Below are positions 52,376 through 63,001 of a stretch of DNA of 64,000 nucleotides, one piece after another (position 1 is the stretch's first letter; every line of letters begins with the position of its first letter). The translations under genes and the position numbers were made by a program. The stretch is from Sanguinoderma infundibulare. Taxonomy: Eukaryota > Basidiomycota > Agaricomycetes > Polyporales > Polyporaceae. The DNA lies in assembly GCA_032821775.1 (NCBI GenBank), contig JAVLRN010000014.1, forward strand, positions 434,001 through 498,000, read 5' to 3'. Below the pieces are notes generated by a model. The model was not told the origin of the DNA, searched no databases, and saw only the letters and a list, made by a program, of their open reading frames with translations.

Positions 52376-52765
52376 TGGTTTACCATCAATATCTGTACTG
52401 CATTATATTGCCTCCATATATTAAACATCAGAAAGTGTCATTGAATAGTGCTAAAAATCACCTTTCCAATGCATCTGAGATCATAAAATTCTGTTAAGAT
52501 TCAAGGAAGATATGAGGGAAAGGGTGGTATATGCAGTGTTGGTGCTAAAGGTTGAACTTGGAATTGGCTGCACAGCTCTGTACTTGTTTGTTTCAACTGG
52601 CCTTCTAGCACCCTTTTCCTTATATCTCCCTTGAATCTCAACAGAAATTTATGATCTTAGATGCATTGGAAAGGTATTTTCCAGCCCTATTCCATGGCAC
52701 TCGCTGATTATTTGTGCATATAAGCAATATAATACAGTGTAGGCATTGATGGGAAACTACTGATA
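52376..52765. repeat. Long imperfect palindrome (MITE-like), about 390 bp
   Basis: Left arm about 52376-52565, right arm about 52580-52765, inverted. Matching pieces include ACCATCAATATCTGTACTGC against the complement of GCAGTGTAGGCATTGATGGG-type sequence, TTTCCAATGCATCTGAGATC against its complement near 52660, and GATTCAAGG.AGATAT..GG. The spacer is only some 15-30 bases. Arms diverge by perhaps 15-20 percent. No protein frame. Confidence 0.75.
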
Positions 52766-53657
52766 AGGATGATGCACTGGAGTGCATATTGTGATAAGGA
52801 ATTTCTCTTTTGATCTGAATAGTACTATATTGTAGTAACATATAACAAAAGAGATCATGAAAAAAGACTGACTTTCTGGTGAGATATTTAGAAAACAATA
52901 GTGGGTAAGACTGCTATAGAAAGATAATGCTATTTCATTGGTTTGAACAGTTTTTGGACTATGAAAATTGGTACATGGCTTTTTCTATATATCTGCTATA
53001 TGTATACAAAGTTTCAGGATGAGGCATCAAGCGGTTGTGGCAAGGGAAAGGTGGCAATATTGGAGCAGGAGGAGGAGGAGGTAGGGGTATTCTAAAGTGG
53101 TCAGACTAGGGCATGCTATATATCATTGGAAAGCCCTGATCCACCCCTTTCTAACAGTACCAAGGGGACAGTGATAGGCCTACTGAATTCTAAGATATGG
53201 GCCTGGGAATATTCTAGTGGCTGATCAGTGCAAGTCATTCCTAGGCACTGCTAGGAAATGCTGCCCAAAACAAATGCTATATCCAACATGTACTAATTTA
53301 TACCTACCATATGCAAAAAGAACAAAGGGAATAGCCTTAGAACTGACCAACCTGCAATACCATCTTCTCCTCAATACTGTATAGGCCACATCAATAGGTG
53401 TAGTGCAGCTATCAGCACAATATTGGTGTCATCTGATTTGCCCTATGAATATAAACATACTGCAAAAAGAACCAAGTCAATAGCCTCAATACTGAGCCCA
53501 CAATAGACCCAGGAGGTATCCCTGCTGTATTGCCCCTATCATCCACCTACCCTTTTAGGTCATCAAAATTGCAAAAAAAGCGCCCAAAATAGCACAGCAT
53601 ATCAGACTGATAAGGAAACAAAGATAAAATCAAGATTAGATATTCTGATGCACTTAA

Positions 53658-53990
53658 TCTAACAGTGCTCTAAAGCAGCTCTTGGAGTGGCTCCCGGAGT
53701 GATTTCGGAGTGATATCTGAAAGTGCATGTACATTTAACAGTGCTCCGGAGCAGCTCCTGGGGTGATATCTGAAAGTGTATATACCTTTAACAGTGCTCC
53801 GAAGCAGCTCTTGGAGTGGCTCCCGAAGTGATTCCGGAGTGATATCTGAAAGTGCATGTACCTTTAACAGTGCTCCGGAGCAGCCCCAGAGTGGCTCCTG
53901 GAGTGATATCTGAAAGTGTATATACCTTTAGCAGTGCTCCGGAGCAGCTCTCGGAGTGGCTCCCAGAGTGATTCTGGAGTGATACTACAC
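53658..53990. repeat. Minisatellite with GCTCCGGAGC cores
   Basis: Five imperfect units of about 55-80 bases. Each has AACAGTGCTCCGGAGCAGCT, an optional CTTGGAGTGGCTCCCGGAGTG stretch and GATATCTGAAAGTG.ATGTAC. The GCTCCGGAGC core is itself a perfect palindrome. Longer and shorter units alternate. Confidence 0.8.
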
Positions 53991-53999
53991 CAGCCGGAT

Positions 54000-55070
54000 G
54001 ATGTTCACAGTCATATATTCAAATGGCCGGATGGCATACCCACTCACAAATGGTGACCGGTGATGTGCACCCAACGCTTCTGGCCTTGGAAGCTGACACA
54101 ACTTCTTCTTTTGGCCGGTCACTGCGACTTCGCAAAGTTGACGTCATGGAAGTTCTCAAAGTCGCTGACAATATGGAGCCTCACGCGACATGCCGCATGG
54201 CTGCGGCTGAACGGGTTTAGAGCGTCGATCACGTGCGATGACACCACCTCAAGCCCAGACCGTCGAAGTCCCGATCAGATCCAGACCTAGAGACATGCGC
54301 GGCCTGTCCCGACTGCCCCTGTCGATTGCACGACAGTCTGGCGGTGGGCCATAAGTTAAGTCTTTTGATCGCTCTCTCAGTCGTGTCATGCGGCCGATTA
54401 TGGATTGTCCCTCACTTAGCGACTTCTGAGACAGGTACCAGTCCCGACATCCAGAGACCGACAAGTTGTGCGGTCGTGCAACAGCGATCACACACACATG
54501 CTACCAAGGCAAGCCGGCCAAGAGTCACAGACCGCGACCGCGGTCGCCCGATGACCACTGGAGTTCTGGGGGGTTTCCAATGTGGGTGTTGTGTTCATCC
54601 GTTGTCGTGAGGCAGCCTAGCCCATAGCCGTCGTGCATAGCTACTGCAGTGATGTACTTAACCTCTCACCCCGCTATCTGGGCAGACAATCTTGAACCCC
54701 CACCTTTTACCTCTCATTTCTCCGACGAGCAAGTGCGACTCGACATCGTCCTCCATCGGGTGTAGCTAGTGACTGCGATTGCGACTTGCGACAGTGACCC
54801 CGACTTTGTGACAGTGACTTGTTGCGCGACCCCGTCGCGGCTTTTGTCCTCCAGCTTTGTTCGACTTTCCTTTCTTCTCCCCGGCACTGGTTACGATCGC
54901 GACCAAAGGGAACCCGAGACCGTACTCGCCCTCCACACCAGCGACATCGCTCCGACCTCGCCTCCCTCAGCCCTCGGTCGACCCGACTGTCCACAGGCCC
55001 TGGGATAGTGTATCACCAGCCAGACATCAGAGAGTGACTCCAGAAGATAAATGCACATCTGCTGAACAAT
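54000..55070. other. GC-richer stretch inside the element; no gene supported
   Basis: Overlapping open frames on both strands lack family features or splice patterns. Two tracts (54770-54840) show GACTGCGATTGCGACTTGCGACAGTGA-like short repeats. Confidence 0.35.
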
Positions 55071-55084
55071 AGTAGCAGTGATGA

Positions 55085-55230
55085 TGATAGCCCAGCCAGA
55101 TAGTAGCTGCAGCTACTATCCTTTACTCGACGGATGGTGGCTGCAGCTACTATTCATTTTCAGCTGGATGGTGGAAGCAGCTACTATGCAGCTCTGGCTG
55201 GATGGTAACTGCAGCTACCATCAGTCACCG
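55085..55230. repeat. Tandem repeat with TGGATGGT..CTGCAGCTACTAT units
   Basis: Four imperfect units: AGTAGCTGCAGCTACTAT, GGTGGCTGCAGCTACTAT, GGTGGAAGCAGCTACTATGC and GGTAACTGCAGCTACCATC, mostly preceded by TGGATGG or CGGATGG. AGTAGCTGCAGCTACT is a perfect palindrome. Confidence 0.7.
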
Positions 55231-55576
55231 GCCGGTGATCATACATTAATAGCACATCCAGTTATTTACACAGGTAAGTAGAATCAATAAGTACACTATG
55301 AGGTATATGCAGAAATGTAATCTAAAGATAAGCATGGATGGTAAAGGGGCACTTTTAAATTTTAAAGCCCACTGGCCAGATGGCAGAACACAGGATGAAA
55401 TCGACAGCGGCTGGGCAGCACTTGCAGTGAAATTACAGGTGCCGGCCGGCGGCGGCTCAACAGCAATTATAACATTTTATCCCCTCCGACTATCTTACAA
55501 TTGTAGTGATTTTAGTGGAATGGTCTGTTATTAACTGTTTACTCTCTGTGCCTGATGAGTTTTTGGTCGCTCCTCA

Positions 55577-56656
55577 GTGCACGGTGTCTACCAACACATC
55601 TTCTCAATGGACGAGCCTCCTGAAGACCTCCTGTCTGCTTTTAAATTCCCCCCTGAGCTGCTGGTCTCTGAGCTCCTGTCTTGGCTGCAACCTCATCGAC
55701 CAGAAAGTCGCAAATTCAATCTACCTCCATCAGCGTGGTTCTCTCGAAACACCCCCTCCATCGACGCAACTCTTACCATTAAAGACATTATCCTTCCCAC
55801 TCGGAACATCTGTACTGCCCTCGACAGTTGCTTGCATTCTGCACGCAAAGAAGGTTATCAGTCAATTCAGCATCCTGTCCAAGACAATATCTACCTCCCA
55901 TTATGGATCGCTTGTGTTTGGAAGTGGGCAGAGGCACTTGTCGTTGCCCAGGAGCTTTGGCAAGGATGTCTGAACTGGTTGAATGGTGCAGCGGCTTCGG
56001 AAGGTTGGGAGACTGGGGAGTTGAGCACGGCAAAATCTGTGATACTGGCATCCCCCGCCATGACTGGGTTTACGCTGCTGCAATGTGAAGCAGTGAGTTT
56101 CAGTACCCTCGCGCAGAACTTACTGTCAAATGCCTGGCTTCACGATGAGGCAATGAACGCCATCGTGGACGTGCTGAAGCATGACATGCTCACAGCCGGC
56201 AACAACTCCGCCATGATCGCAAGCACACACCTTCGAAACACCCTCACCCGCCCTTCGAGCAACACGCACCAATACTATGCGACCAAGCTCTTGTCCAGCT
56301 CCTGCACGAGCCTTCTAATTCCATTCAATGTCAAAAATGTACACTGGATACCTGTCGAAGTCGATGTTTCCACCAAAACGATCAGTACTGGGGACTCTTT
56401 GCCCTGGATCATGAAACAACACTTACCTGCCCTCCTTGACGAGGTTCGTGCTTTCCTCTCACACATCTTCCCTGGTGAGCAGTGGTGTGTCTATTCAAAC
56501 ATTCTCGAGACTGGGGTGCAAAGGGATACCATCTCCTGCGGGATCGCCACTCTCAACGTGATCGAGCGGCGAGTCCTTGTGGGTGCGGTGAGTTGGGTAC
56601 TAGAGAAGCCTGCAAAAATGCGTCAGGCCTACTATGAACATTGTATTGAGTTAGAT
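55577..56656 (+). other. Ulp1-type cysteine protease domain
   Basis: About 360 codons. The C-terminal part has the C48/Ulp1 arrangement: catalytic His in NVHWIPVEVD, Asp in STGDSLPW, and Cys in QRDTISCGIATLNVIE. In the host such enzymes cleave SUMO; in transposons the role is unknown. The triad is intact and no stop interrupts this exon. The long N-terminal part (MDEPPEDLLSAFKFPPELL and WKWAEALVVAQELWQGCLNW) has no known motif. Confidence 0.7.
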
Positions 56657-57199
56657 GTATGTACGCTCCCCTGCTCGAGTCCCCCAGTATCTCAGTAATG
56701 CCTTGATTCATAGCGTGGTCCCGTCGCCATCACCGCGGCCAAAGAACCTCCCATGCCAGATGTCGGAGACCAAGAGCTACCCCCAGATGTGTTCGCTGAT
56801 ACCTTAGACACAGGTGAGTGTAATTTGGGCTGAAAACACGTTAGTCCTCACGAACATATCATAGGCAATCGAGCCCTCACCTCAGACCATGCTCCTTCAT
56901 ATATGTTGTCATCTTCTGGCTCAGATCAGGATGACTCGGATGGGTCGTCCAGCGAGGACAGTCTCAGACCATCTGCCCCGAAGTCCCTCGCCTTGAACCG
57001 CACTAGGCCTAGCTCCACAGGCGGGATCGAACTGGTCGCTGTTAGAATCAAACTGAACAAACCTGGTGTCAGTTGTCAAACATGACATATTTGTGGTGAT
57101 TGTATCTCACATGAGGTTATAGGACCCGATATGGTTTGCGATCAAGCCGTTTCAGACGTTCCATAGCAAAATCCAGGCGGATGACCCACACACCGACTT

Positions 57200-57330
57200 C
57201 AGCTTGCAGGATCAGCATGTTGTGGTCTGTTTGCAATGCCTAAAACAGGTCCGAATGTGGTCAAACAATAACACAGAAAGATGGAAGAAACACCGGGAGG
57301 GAAAGGGTTGCAGGACGGTGACAAAGGGCG
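57200..57330 (+). other. BED-like zinc finger region
   Basis: VVCLQCLKQVRMWSNNN is followed by ERWKKHREGKGC: a C-x2-C ... H-x5-C arrangement with the two aromatic positions expected for a BED-type DNA-binding finger. It precedes the transposase core, the usual place for it. Confidence 0.5.
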
Positions 57331-57901
57331 AACATCAAACGTTCCTTACTGGATGGATGTCAGTCACTGCTGAACCAGTGACCCCAAAGCCTTTGAAACC
57401 GGGGGCTGCTCCTCCATGTCCTGGTCTCAGCTTTGCGCAGGACGAACGCATCCCAAAGTACCTGTCGTGGACAGTCATGTTGTGTGGCGGAGCATACAGG
57501 CGAGACATTCTCAAAGACGAGATCTTGTGCCACCATGCCAGCCAGCCAGACGCTCTGAGGCCACTTTCGCAGAAGCAGCTGAATTTCTGTCTCCTTGCGG
57601 CGGAGCGCACTGAGGCTAAGTGGTTCAACCACCATACGACCGGGACTGTTACATCTTCTAACTGTCAGCAGGGCGGCAAAGTATCTCCGACTGGCGACAT
57701 ACTTCCATGCTCGTTCTGTTTGGCACTTCTTCAACTGAAGGTCTTCCATAATGCGCTGTGGAAGCGGGCACCGAGGAGCAGACATGCAAAGTTTATCCCG
57801 AAAGTATATTGGAATGAAGTAGCAGGAGAGGCATACCTGCGTCACCAGGACATACAGGAGCTGATGGAGAACATAAGTCCTGCCCGACCGTTGAGCTGGG
57901 C

Positions 57902-58242
57902 CTAGCACAGTTTGAAGCGATGCACTTCGAACTGCAATGAGGATGAGTCACTGATGTCAATACCAGGACGACAAGTGGTGGCTCACTCTGGCTAAGCATG
58001 GCATGCAAGGCCGCTACACTGATTGATGAGCTTTTCTTGGGGTTCTCAACACTGTTATGAAGGTTGAAGAGCAGTTAAGGCAAGGCAAGACATTGAAGAA
58101 CATACGGTATGATGCATCTTATAACGAAGTGTGCACCATGCTGGCCTTGGTGTCACCTCGGGCATACAGTATGGTGCGGGCCAAATTTGGTGGATGTTCT
58201 CTATGAAGCATGCAGTGAGTGCATCGCTTCGAACTGCGCTAG
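57902..58242. repeat. 24-nt inverted repeat overlapping two intron regions
   Basis: 57902-57925 and 58219-58242 are reverse complements at 22 of 24 positions (GTGCATCGCTTC.AACTG.GCTAG). The second lies at the start of the 58215-58267 intron, the first in the unresolved intron region near 57.9 kb. Confidence 0.7.
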
Positions 58243-59989
58243 GCCTAGCAGACTCACCAGATTTCAGGCAGCACCGCGCGAAGGCCAGAAAGTTCAAACC
58301 AGGTATCATTGACGACAACTTTGAGGCTGCACGGGTGTGGGCGCAGTCACTGGGCTGGACTGGGCCCTTTATCCTCGTGGTCGATGACATGAAAGTTATG
58401 CCAGCCTTGCGTTCGTTCTGCGACAATGGTGTTTGGCATCTCAGAGGGATTCATGGAGTCGTCCATACCTTCTCAAGCTATGAGGAGCTGTTGGAGCTCT
58501 CGAAGGTCGACAAGTCTGAGATTGCTGAGAAGGTTTGCTACATTAGGTCAAAAAAAACTGTGCACGAACTGAACGCACATGTATAGGTCCATGCATGGCT
58601 TCTCATTGTTCCTATTGCGGGCATCCCACCTCGTCTCATTGCCACAGTTGCCCTGAAGAGCAGCGTCAGCTGACCCGAACTTCAACAATGGCATGATGCG
58701 ATTGAGGAGAAACTCACCCAGTGGAACCTTCACGTTGTGTCCTACAATGTTGATGGGGTGGAGGTTGAACGCGGCCTAACCCACAATCTCGAGCACGACG
58801 CGTTCAATGCTGGGAGGTTTTACACCTGGAAATTCAAACACCCCATACCTGGTCAGCCTGATGTCATCCTGAAAGCACCCACACTCAAAAATGGTCGCCC
58901 ATGCATCATGTCGTCCGATGGAAAGCATGCTAAGAAGAACTCCTGCAGGAGTGCAACATCTGGGACTCAAGTGCTTTGTCTGGGATGCTACCTGATTCAT
59001 TTTGGTCAACTTGCCACGCTCGCAGAAGGGGAGAACTCACCACTCTTGAAGTCCGATATCATCAGAGTCGACAAGCAGGACAATTGCGCCGCCGCTCACC
59101 TCTTCTCCTCTGCAACAATCCGATACCTTGCACTCCTCATGCTGGAGGAGCTGGGCCTGGCAATATATCTATACGTCATTGGCGACATAATCGACATGCA
59201 GCAAAACCAGGCATTGACTCACTGTGAACGCGTGAAGTTGCTTTGGCGTGGTCGTTTTTTCCTAGATGCATGGTGTCAGTTTGTTATCGACCATCCATAC
59301 TACTCGGTTCAGACTCACTTCATCACCCGTGAACTATACAACATCTACTCTATCTTCACCAACTCCATGCTACTCCTTATCCTCACCCATCACGACTTCT
59401 TCTCCGACGTCCCACTGTTTCACTGGTTGAACTCTACAGAGGTGAATGAGCACTTTTTTGGTTGTGCACAGAAGATCCAGAAGGACTTTACCTTTGTCGA
59501 CTGGATCCACATGTCCCAGAAGATCACCGTCCTCATGGGCAGTGAACTAGCCACCCACCACGAAGGCATCCAGGTGAAGGCGACGGCCGGTTGATACGGG
59601 TACCTCCACTTGTGGGGCCACAAACATGGGATCGACGTCAAGATTCTAGGCGGCTTTCCATCAAATGCTAAATTTCAGGACATGATGAACGTCAGACATA
59701 CTGAAGCAACTGCACTCCTGCAGATACTGGGAATCAACACGTCCGTGATCCCTGTTGTCGATAAAGAGGGTTTCGCCAACGCCCTCATGGTGCTCTCGAG
59801 TGATCCCGAGCCAACCATCGAGGACAAGACGAGCAACAGAACCGAGTCGCATGCCAAGCTCTTGGCGAGTCTTCTACAGACTGACAAGGATCAGTTCACG
59901 TTAGGGCATTTGAACTTGGACTCGGATGAGAAACTCGCCAACCTGGAGATTCACACCACTGTTGCAGCAATCCATGAACAACTTACCCT
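57967..59989 (+). other. Transposase-like core
   Basis: Landmarks: WWLTLAKHGMQGRYTD, NEVCTMLALVSPRAYSMVRA, QHRAKARKFKPGIIDDNFE, GPFILVVDDMKVMPALR, LKAPTLKNGRPCIMSSDGKH followed by KKNSCRSATSG, a VDKQDNCAAAHLFSSATIRY segment, and STEVNEHFFGCAQKIQKDF. The Asp residues in VVDDMK and SSDGKH and the Glu in STEVNEHFFG could form a DDE-type RNase H-like site; this is inference from order and spacing. Confidence 0.5.
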
Positions 59990-61145
59990 GTGAGTGTTAT
60001 GATATTGCTGCTTTCAGTATCGCAAAATTGTCATATGAGCATCCTGCTGATACGCCGAGCATCCCATTAGTGAACAAGCAGTCGTTACTGACGCAGACGA
60101 GGCAAGGACGACGCCGGTGTACCGTGAACATATTGCCGATGTCCTTGATCTGGTGGCCAAAGAACTCGAGTGGTGCAAGCAGGCCAGTGGGGGCGATGGT
60201 GCGATCGTGGACCCCGGTGGAAACTCATTGAAGCCTGAGAATGAGAATGCAGACACTGTAGATGATGCATCAGCAACAGACGAGAAGAGGGAGACACGAG
60301 CAGAGACAATGCGGTGGCTTCAAATGCCTCTTTCATATGGTGATGCATGTTCGTTCAACTTCAAAACAATTATCCAGGAGCGAGAACACCATGAAACAAG
60401 GGAAGCTAAAAGTTCTGTCATGTACTGGTTCAAAACAGCGGTTGCGATGGGGGCATTGGCTTCGCTAACGGCCAGTGGCTGGAAGGATGCACAAGCTGGA
60501 GTCGAGACCAGAGAGAGCGAAGAGCTGAAGGTGTCGATGGTGTCGCAAATGACCCATGCGATATTGGCCGCACTTCTCTCAGATGGAAAGAGCGACGGGA
60601 AGGCAGAAACATCAGGGATGGAGCGCAAAGGAAGGTGGGTTGGAAAGGTGAATACCGAGGGGGGAAACGATGAGCACAGTGTGCCTCAGGGTGCGCCCAA
60701 GAAGCCCAGTGAGTGGGCCACTCTCTCAGGTGTTGCACCCATGACTGATGGCCATGTGGTACCCTGTGAAGCTGCGCCCAAAGACGACAGTGTGAGAAGA
60801 GGAGTGTATGCTGCATTGGCAGCCCACATACCTTTTTCGTTCGCGTCCGGCAGCATTTTGGTGTTCCATTCCCTGGTGATCGGGTCCTGGGTGGTTGTCT
60901 GCAAACTCGGTCAGCTTCATCTCGGATGAGGTGATACTAAGGTCTATTATATGATCTGAACAAATGCTTACTGAATCTTACCATTCCTGGTTCAGTATCT
61001 GTCCTGTCATCAGCAAAAGCGCAACCTGCCTGCAAGGGTACACTAAGCGCTAAAGGGCTATGCCAGTTTTCGCAGGATCCGGCCCCACCGTGTAGGACTC
61101 TGTAGGAAGTCGTCGGATACGATGGAATGCTGGAGGGTTCAGCCA

Positions 61146-61260
61146 TGTAAGATTGATTATTTTAGACCCCTGTAATGTTGCCGCCGGATGATAGTAATCA
61201 TTGTAGAGCCCTGTAATGTTGCTGCCAGATGATAGTAATTACTACAGATCAATGTAGCTG
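61146..61260. repeat. Tandem repeat, unit about 47 bp, two and a half copies
   Basis: Both units contain CCCTGTAATGTTGC.GCC.GATGATAGTAAT; a third, more diverged piece follows with ATGTAGCTGTGCCGACGGAT. It lies beyond the transposase gene, perhaps near the element's right end. Confidence 0.7.
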
Positions 61261-61688
61261 TGCCGACGGATACGATCAATCGCTACAAAGTGATGCAACT
61301 TGTCCTCGGCATGCAGTCAATTATTGCAGAGCAATAGTGCAGGTATAGCCCGGGAGAAACTTCACAAATATTCAGTGCAGTAGGACCCGGGCGCACAAGA
61401 GTGCGAGTGGATACGGTCACATGACCAGGCTGTCCCCATACATGTGCAAGCATCTGATTCTCTTTCTCCCCAATGACATGCACCCTTGACTTCCCCATAA
61501 AACAACCCTCACGCTCCCCATCAATCTCAGACTCGCTTCTTAACCTCTTGCATCGACCATCTCTCCGTCCTCCAAAGAAAACATCCCTTTCCATGGTGGG
61601 TCCATCCATTGCACCTCTCCCAACGCATTCTCTGCACCATCTGACCACCACCCACGCGTTCCACAGCGACACGAGCTTCAAGCTCAAT

Positions 61689-61873
61689 ATGGACTCACAG
61701 CCTGCCTCTAAGAAGTGCAAGATGATTTCCCCATCCAGTCCCACAAACTCTCAGCTAAATCAATCCTCATTTGCAGATGTCCTCCAGAGACTCAAGGAGG
61801 ATGCCAGTGAATCGAGAGGTATTTGTCTTGTTCTCTGCTCCTTTGCTTGCTACAGGGTGGAGGATGGGCAGGA

Positions 61874-61904
<31 letters not shown>

Positions 61905-63001
61905 AAGGGTAAGGGTGAGGCCAAGGGCGGGGCGGTGGATGGGCAGGATGAGAATGAGGGAGAGGATGAGGACGTGTCCATCCAGCTCCTTCGCAGGCTC
62001 GATCACAATGCCAAGTGAGTCGTCCAATGCCAGCTAGTGACCAGGTACATGGCTGTATGCACGCATATAGTGAGGATACCTGGGTGTACCTCAGGTATGA
62101 GAAGATAATATCAGGATGCCCACATTCTCGGCCATGTCAGCGCAGGCCATCCAGTGTCTCTTTGCTGCCTCACTCGCGAAGTTGTGTCTTTCCGTCAATC
62201 CGAGGGACCTTTCTTTCATCTGCCTGCCTCCAACGTGCACAGTTGGTGTTGAGCTAATTGTTTCTTAGATGCATAACCTTGTCTGCTCCCAGCCTGGATA
62301 GGCGGCCGCCGGTGGTCAATTTTGGCATGGCAGGGAGTTCGTGCGAAGTGTATTCAAGGCCATGTTCGAGTCGCCGACGTGGGCAAAGGAGCTCCTCGCC
62401 TGGTGGATATGGTAAGTCAATTCCCGCTTTCATAGCCCAGTTCAACTAAGACAGCCATCTCGACAACCAGCCTCGTATTCGGCACGGCAGGCATGGACCT
62501 GGTCAAGCTCCAGGTTCTGTGAGGGAACGCTGCGCTCATGCACTTCAAGAAGACCAGTGAGTGCACCATGGCGCGCGAGGTGGCCACACGCTGAAGAGAA
62601 AGCCAGCTCTCCCCTCGAACGACGCGCATGGCATGGATGACGACGATGGCAACCGCACCAGTGACGGTGCAACCAAGAGCGGCGGCGAGCACGGCCGGAA
62701 CAACACTGGCGAGGACAGCTTGGACAACAGCAGTGGTGAGGACAAACACGGCTCAGAAGGCGCAAATGACAATGGCAAGGATGGTGCAAACACCAATGGC
62801 GACGAGGAAGGCGCGACCTGGAGCAGTGCGGGTGGTACCAAGTGCAAGGAGCTGGACACCAAGGCCGCGGTCCCCCAACCAGAGATGAAGTGTCCCTGCC
62901 CTATGCCCAGGAAGAAGCAGCAAGAGAATGAGTTGGCTGCAGACACTGAGCACCCTCAGAACACCACGTGTGAGGATGTGGATGAGATGTATTCGGAGTA
63001 G
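61689..63001 (+). pseudogene. Low-complexity acidic gene, structure uncertain and probably broken
   Basis: An open frame from the ATG at 61689 (MDSQPASKKCKMISPSSP; SSFADVLQRLKEDASE) continues through a Glu-Gly run coded by GAGGGT repeats to a donor near 62013. Farther on, VFKAMFESPTWAKELLAWWI ends at a donor near 62412. Then VFGTAGMDLVKLQVL is followed by TGA and GNAALMHFKKT. A Ser/Gly/Asp-rich end (GNRTSDGATKSGGEHG to EDVDEMYSE) stops at 62999-63001. The pieces lie in order on one strand, but not all junctions were resolved. The single TGA again could come from CGA. No family recognised. Confidence 0.35.
61866..61920. repeat. GAGGGT hexamer repeat in coding sequence
   Basis: About eight units of GAGGGT/AAGGGT in a row encode alternating Glu/Lys and Gly. 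The G-rich strand is the coding strand. It is not a telomere repeat. Confidence 0.8.

Larger units (their letters stand above)
55577..60929 (+). pseudogene. Ulp1 protease / zinc finger / transposase fusion gene, broken by TGA codons
   Basis: With ordinary introns one frame can be followed from the Ulp1 part (exon to 56656, donor GTATGT) through a Ser/Asp-rich linker (56716-57075), into DPIWFAIKPFQTFHSKIQ and a zinc-finger part, and then the transposase-like part to TGA at 60927-60929. Introns recognised include 58215-58267, 58533-58586 and 59990-60070. In-frame TGA codons interrupt it at 58024, 58027, 58204, 58671 and 59592; no TAA or TAG was found from 57967 to the end. The exon junction near 57.87-57.97 kb could not be resolved. 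The first ATG of the visible exon is at 55607; an upstream exon near 55.3 kb is possible. The family is a large basidiomycete transposon group known to me only from hypothetical proteins; I do not assign it to a named superfamily. Confidence 0.6.
50080..61140. mobile_element. Large decayed DNA transposon region with Ulp1-transposase gene
   Basis: From about 50.08 kb the composition becomes AT-rich and poor in CG dinucleotides. Recurrent short motifs appear (TCCGGCCGTGCAGCAT, ACCGGCCGG.ATGCAATCTTTA), with direct repeats, a palindrome and minisatellites. The same region carries a Ulp1-type protease, a zinc finger and a transposase-like protein between 55.6 and 60.9 kb. I could not identify terminal inverted repeats or target-site duplications, so both edges are approximate and several nested elements are possible. 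Confidence 0.55.

Noticed and set aside
54300..55070. Overlapping open frames in the GC-richer patch
   Set aside because: Present on both strands with no motif, no consistent start and no intron pattern.
58201..58262. Frame change in the transposase near 58.2 kb
   Set aside because: A normal 53-nt intron (58215-58267) restores the expected SLxSMQQHRAKARKF reading, so no frameshift is needed.
55577..60929. Assignment to a named KDZ, Zisupton or CACTA superfamily
   Set aside because: A Ulp1 domain occurs in several transposon groups and no terminal repeats were found; the assignment would be a guess.
61866..61920. GGGTGA/GGGTAA repeats as an interstitial telomere
   Set aside because: The unit is GAGGGT, not TTAGGG, and lies within an open frame coding Glu-Gly.
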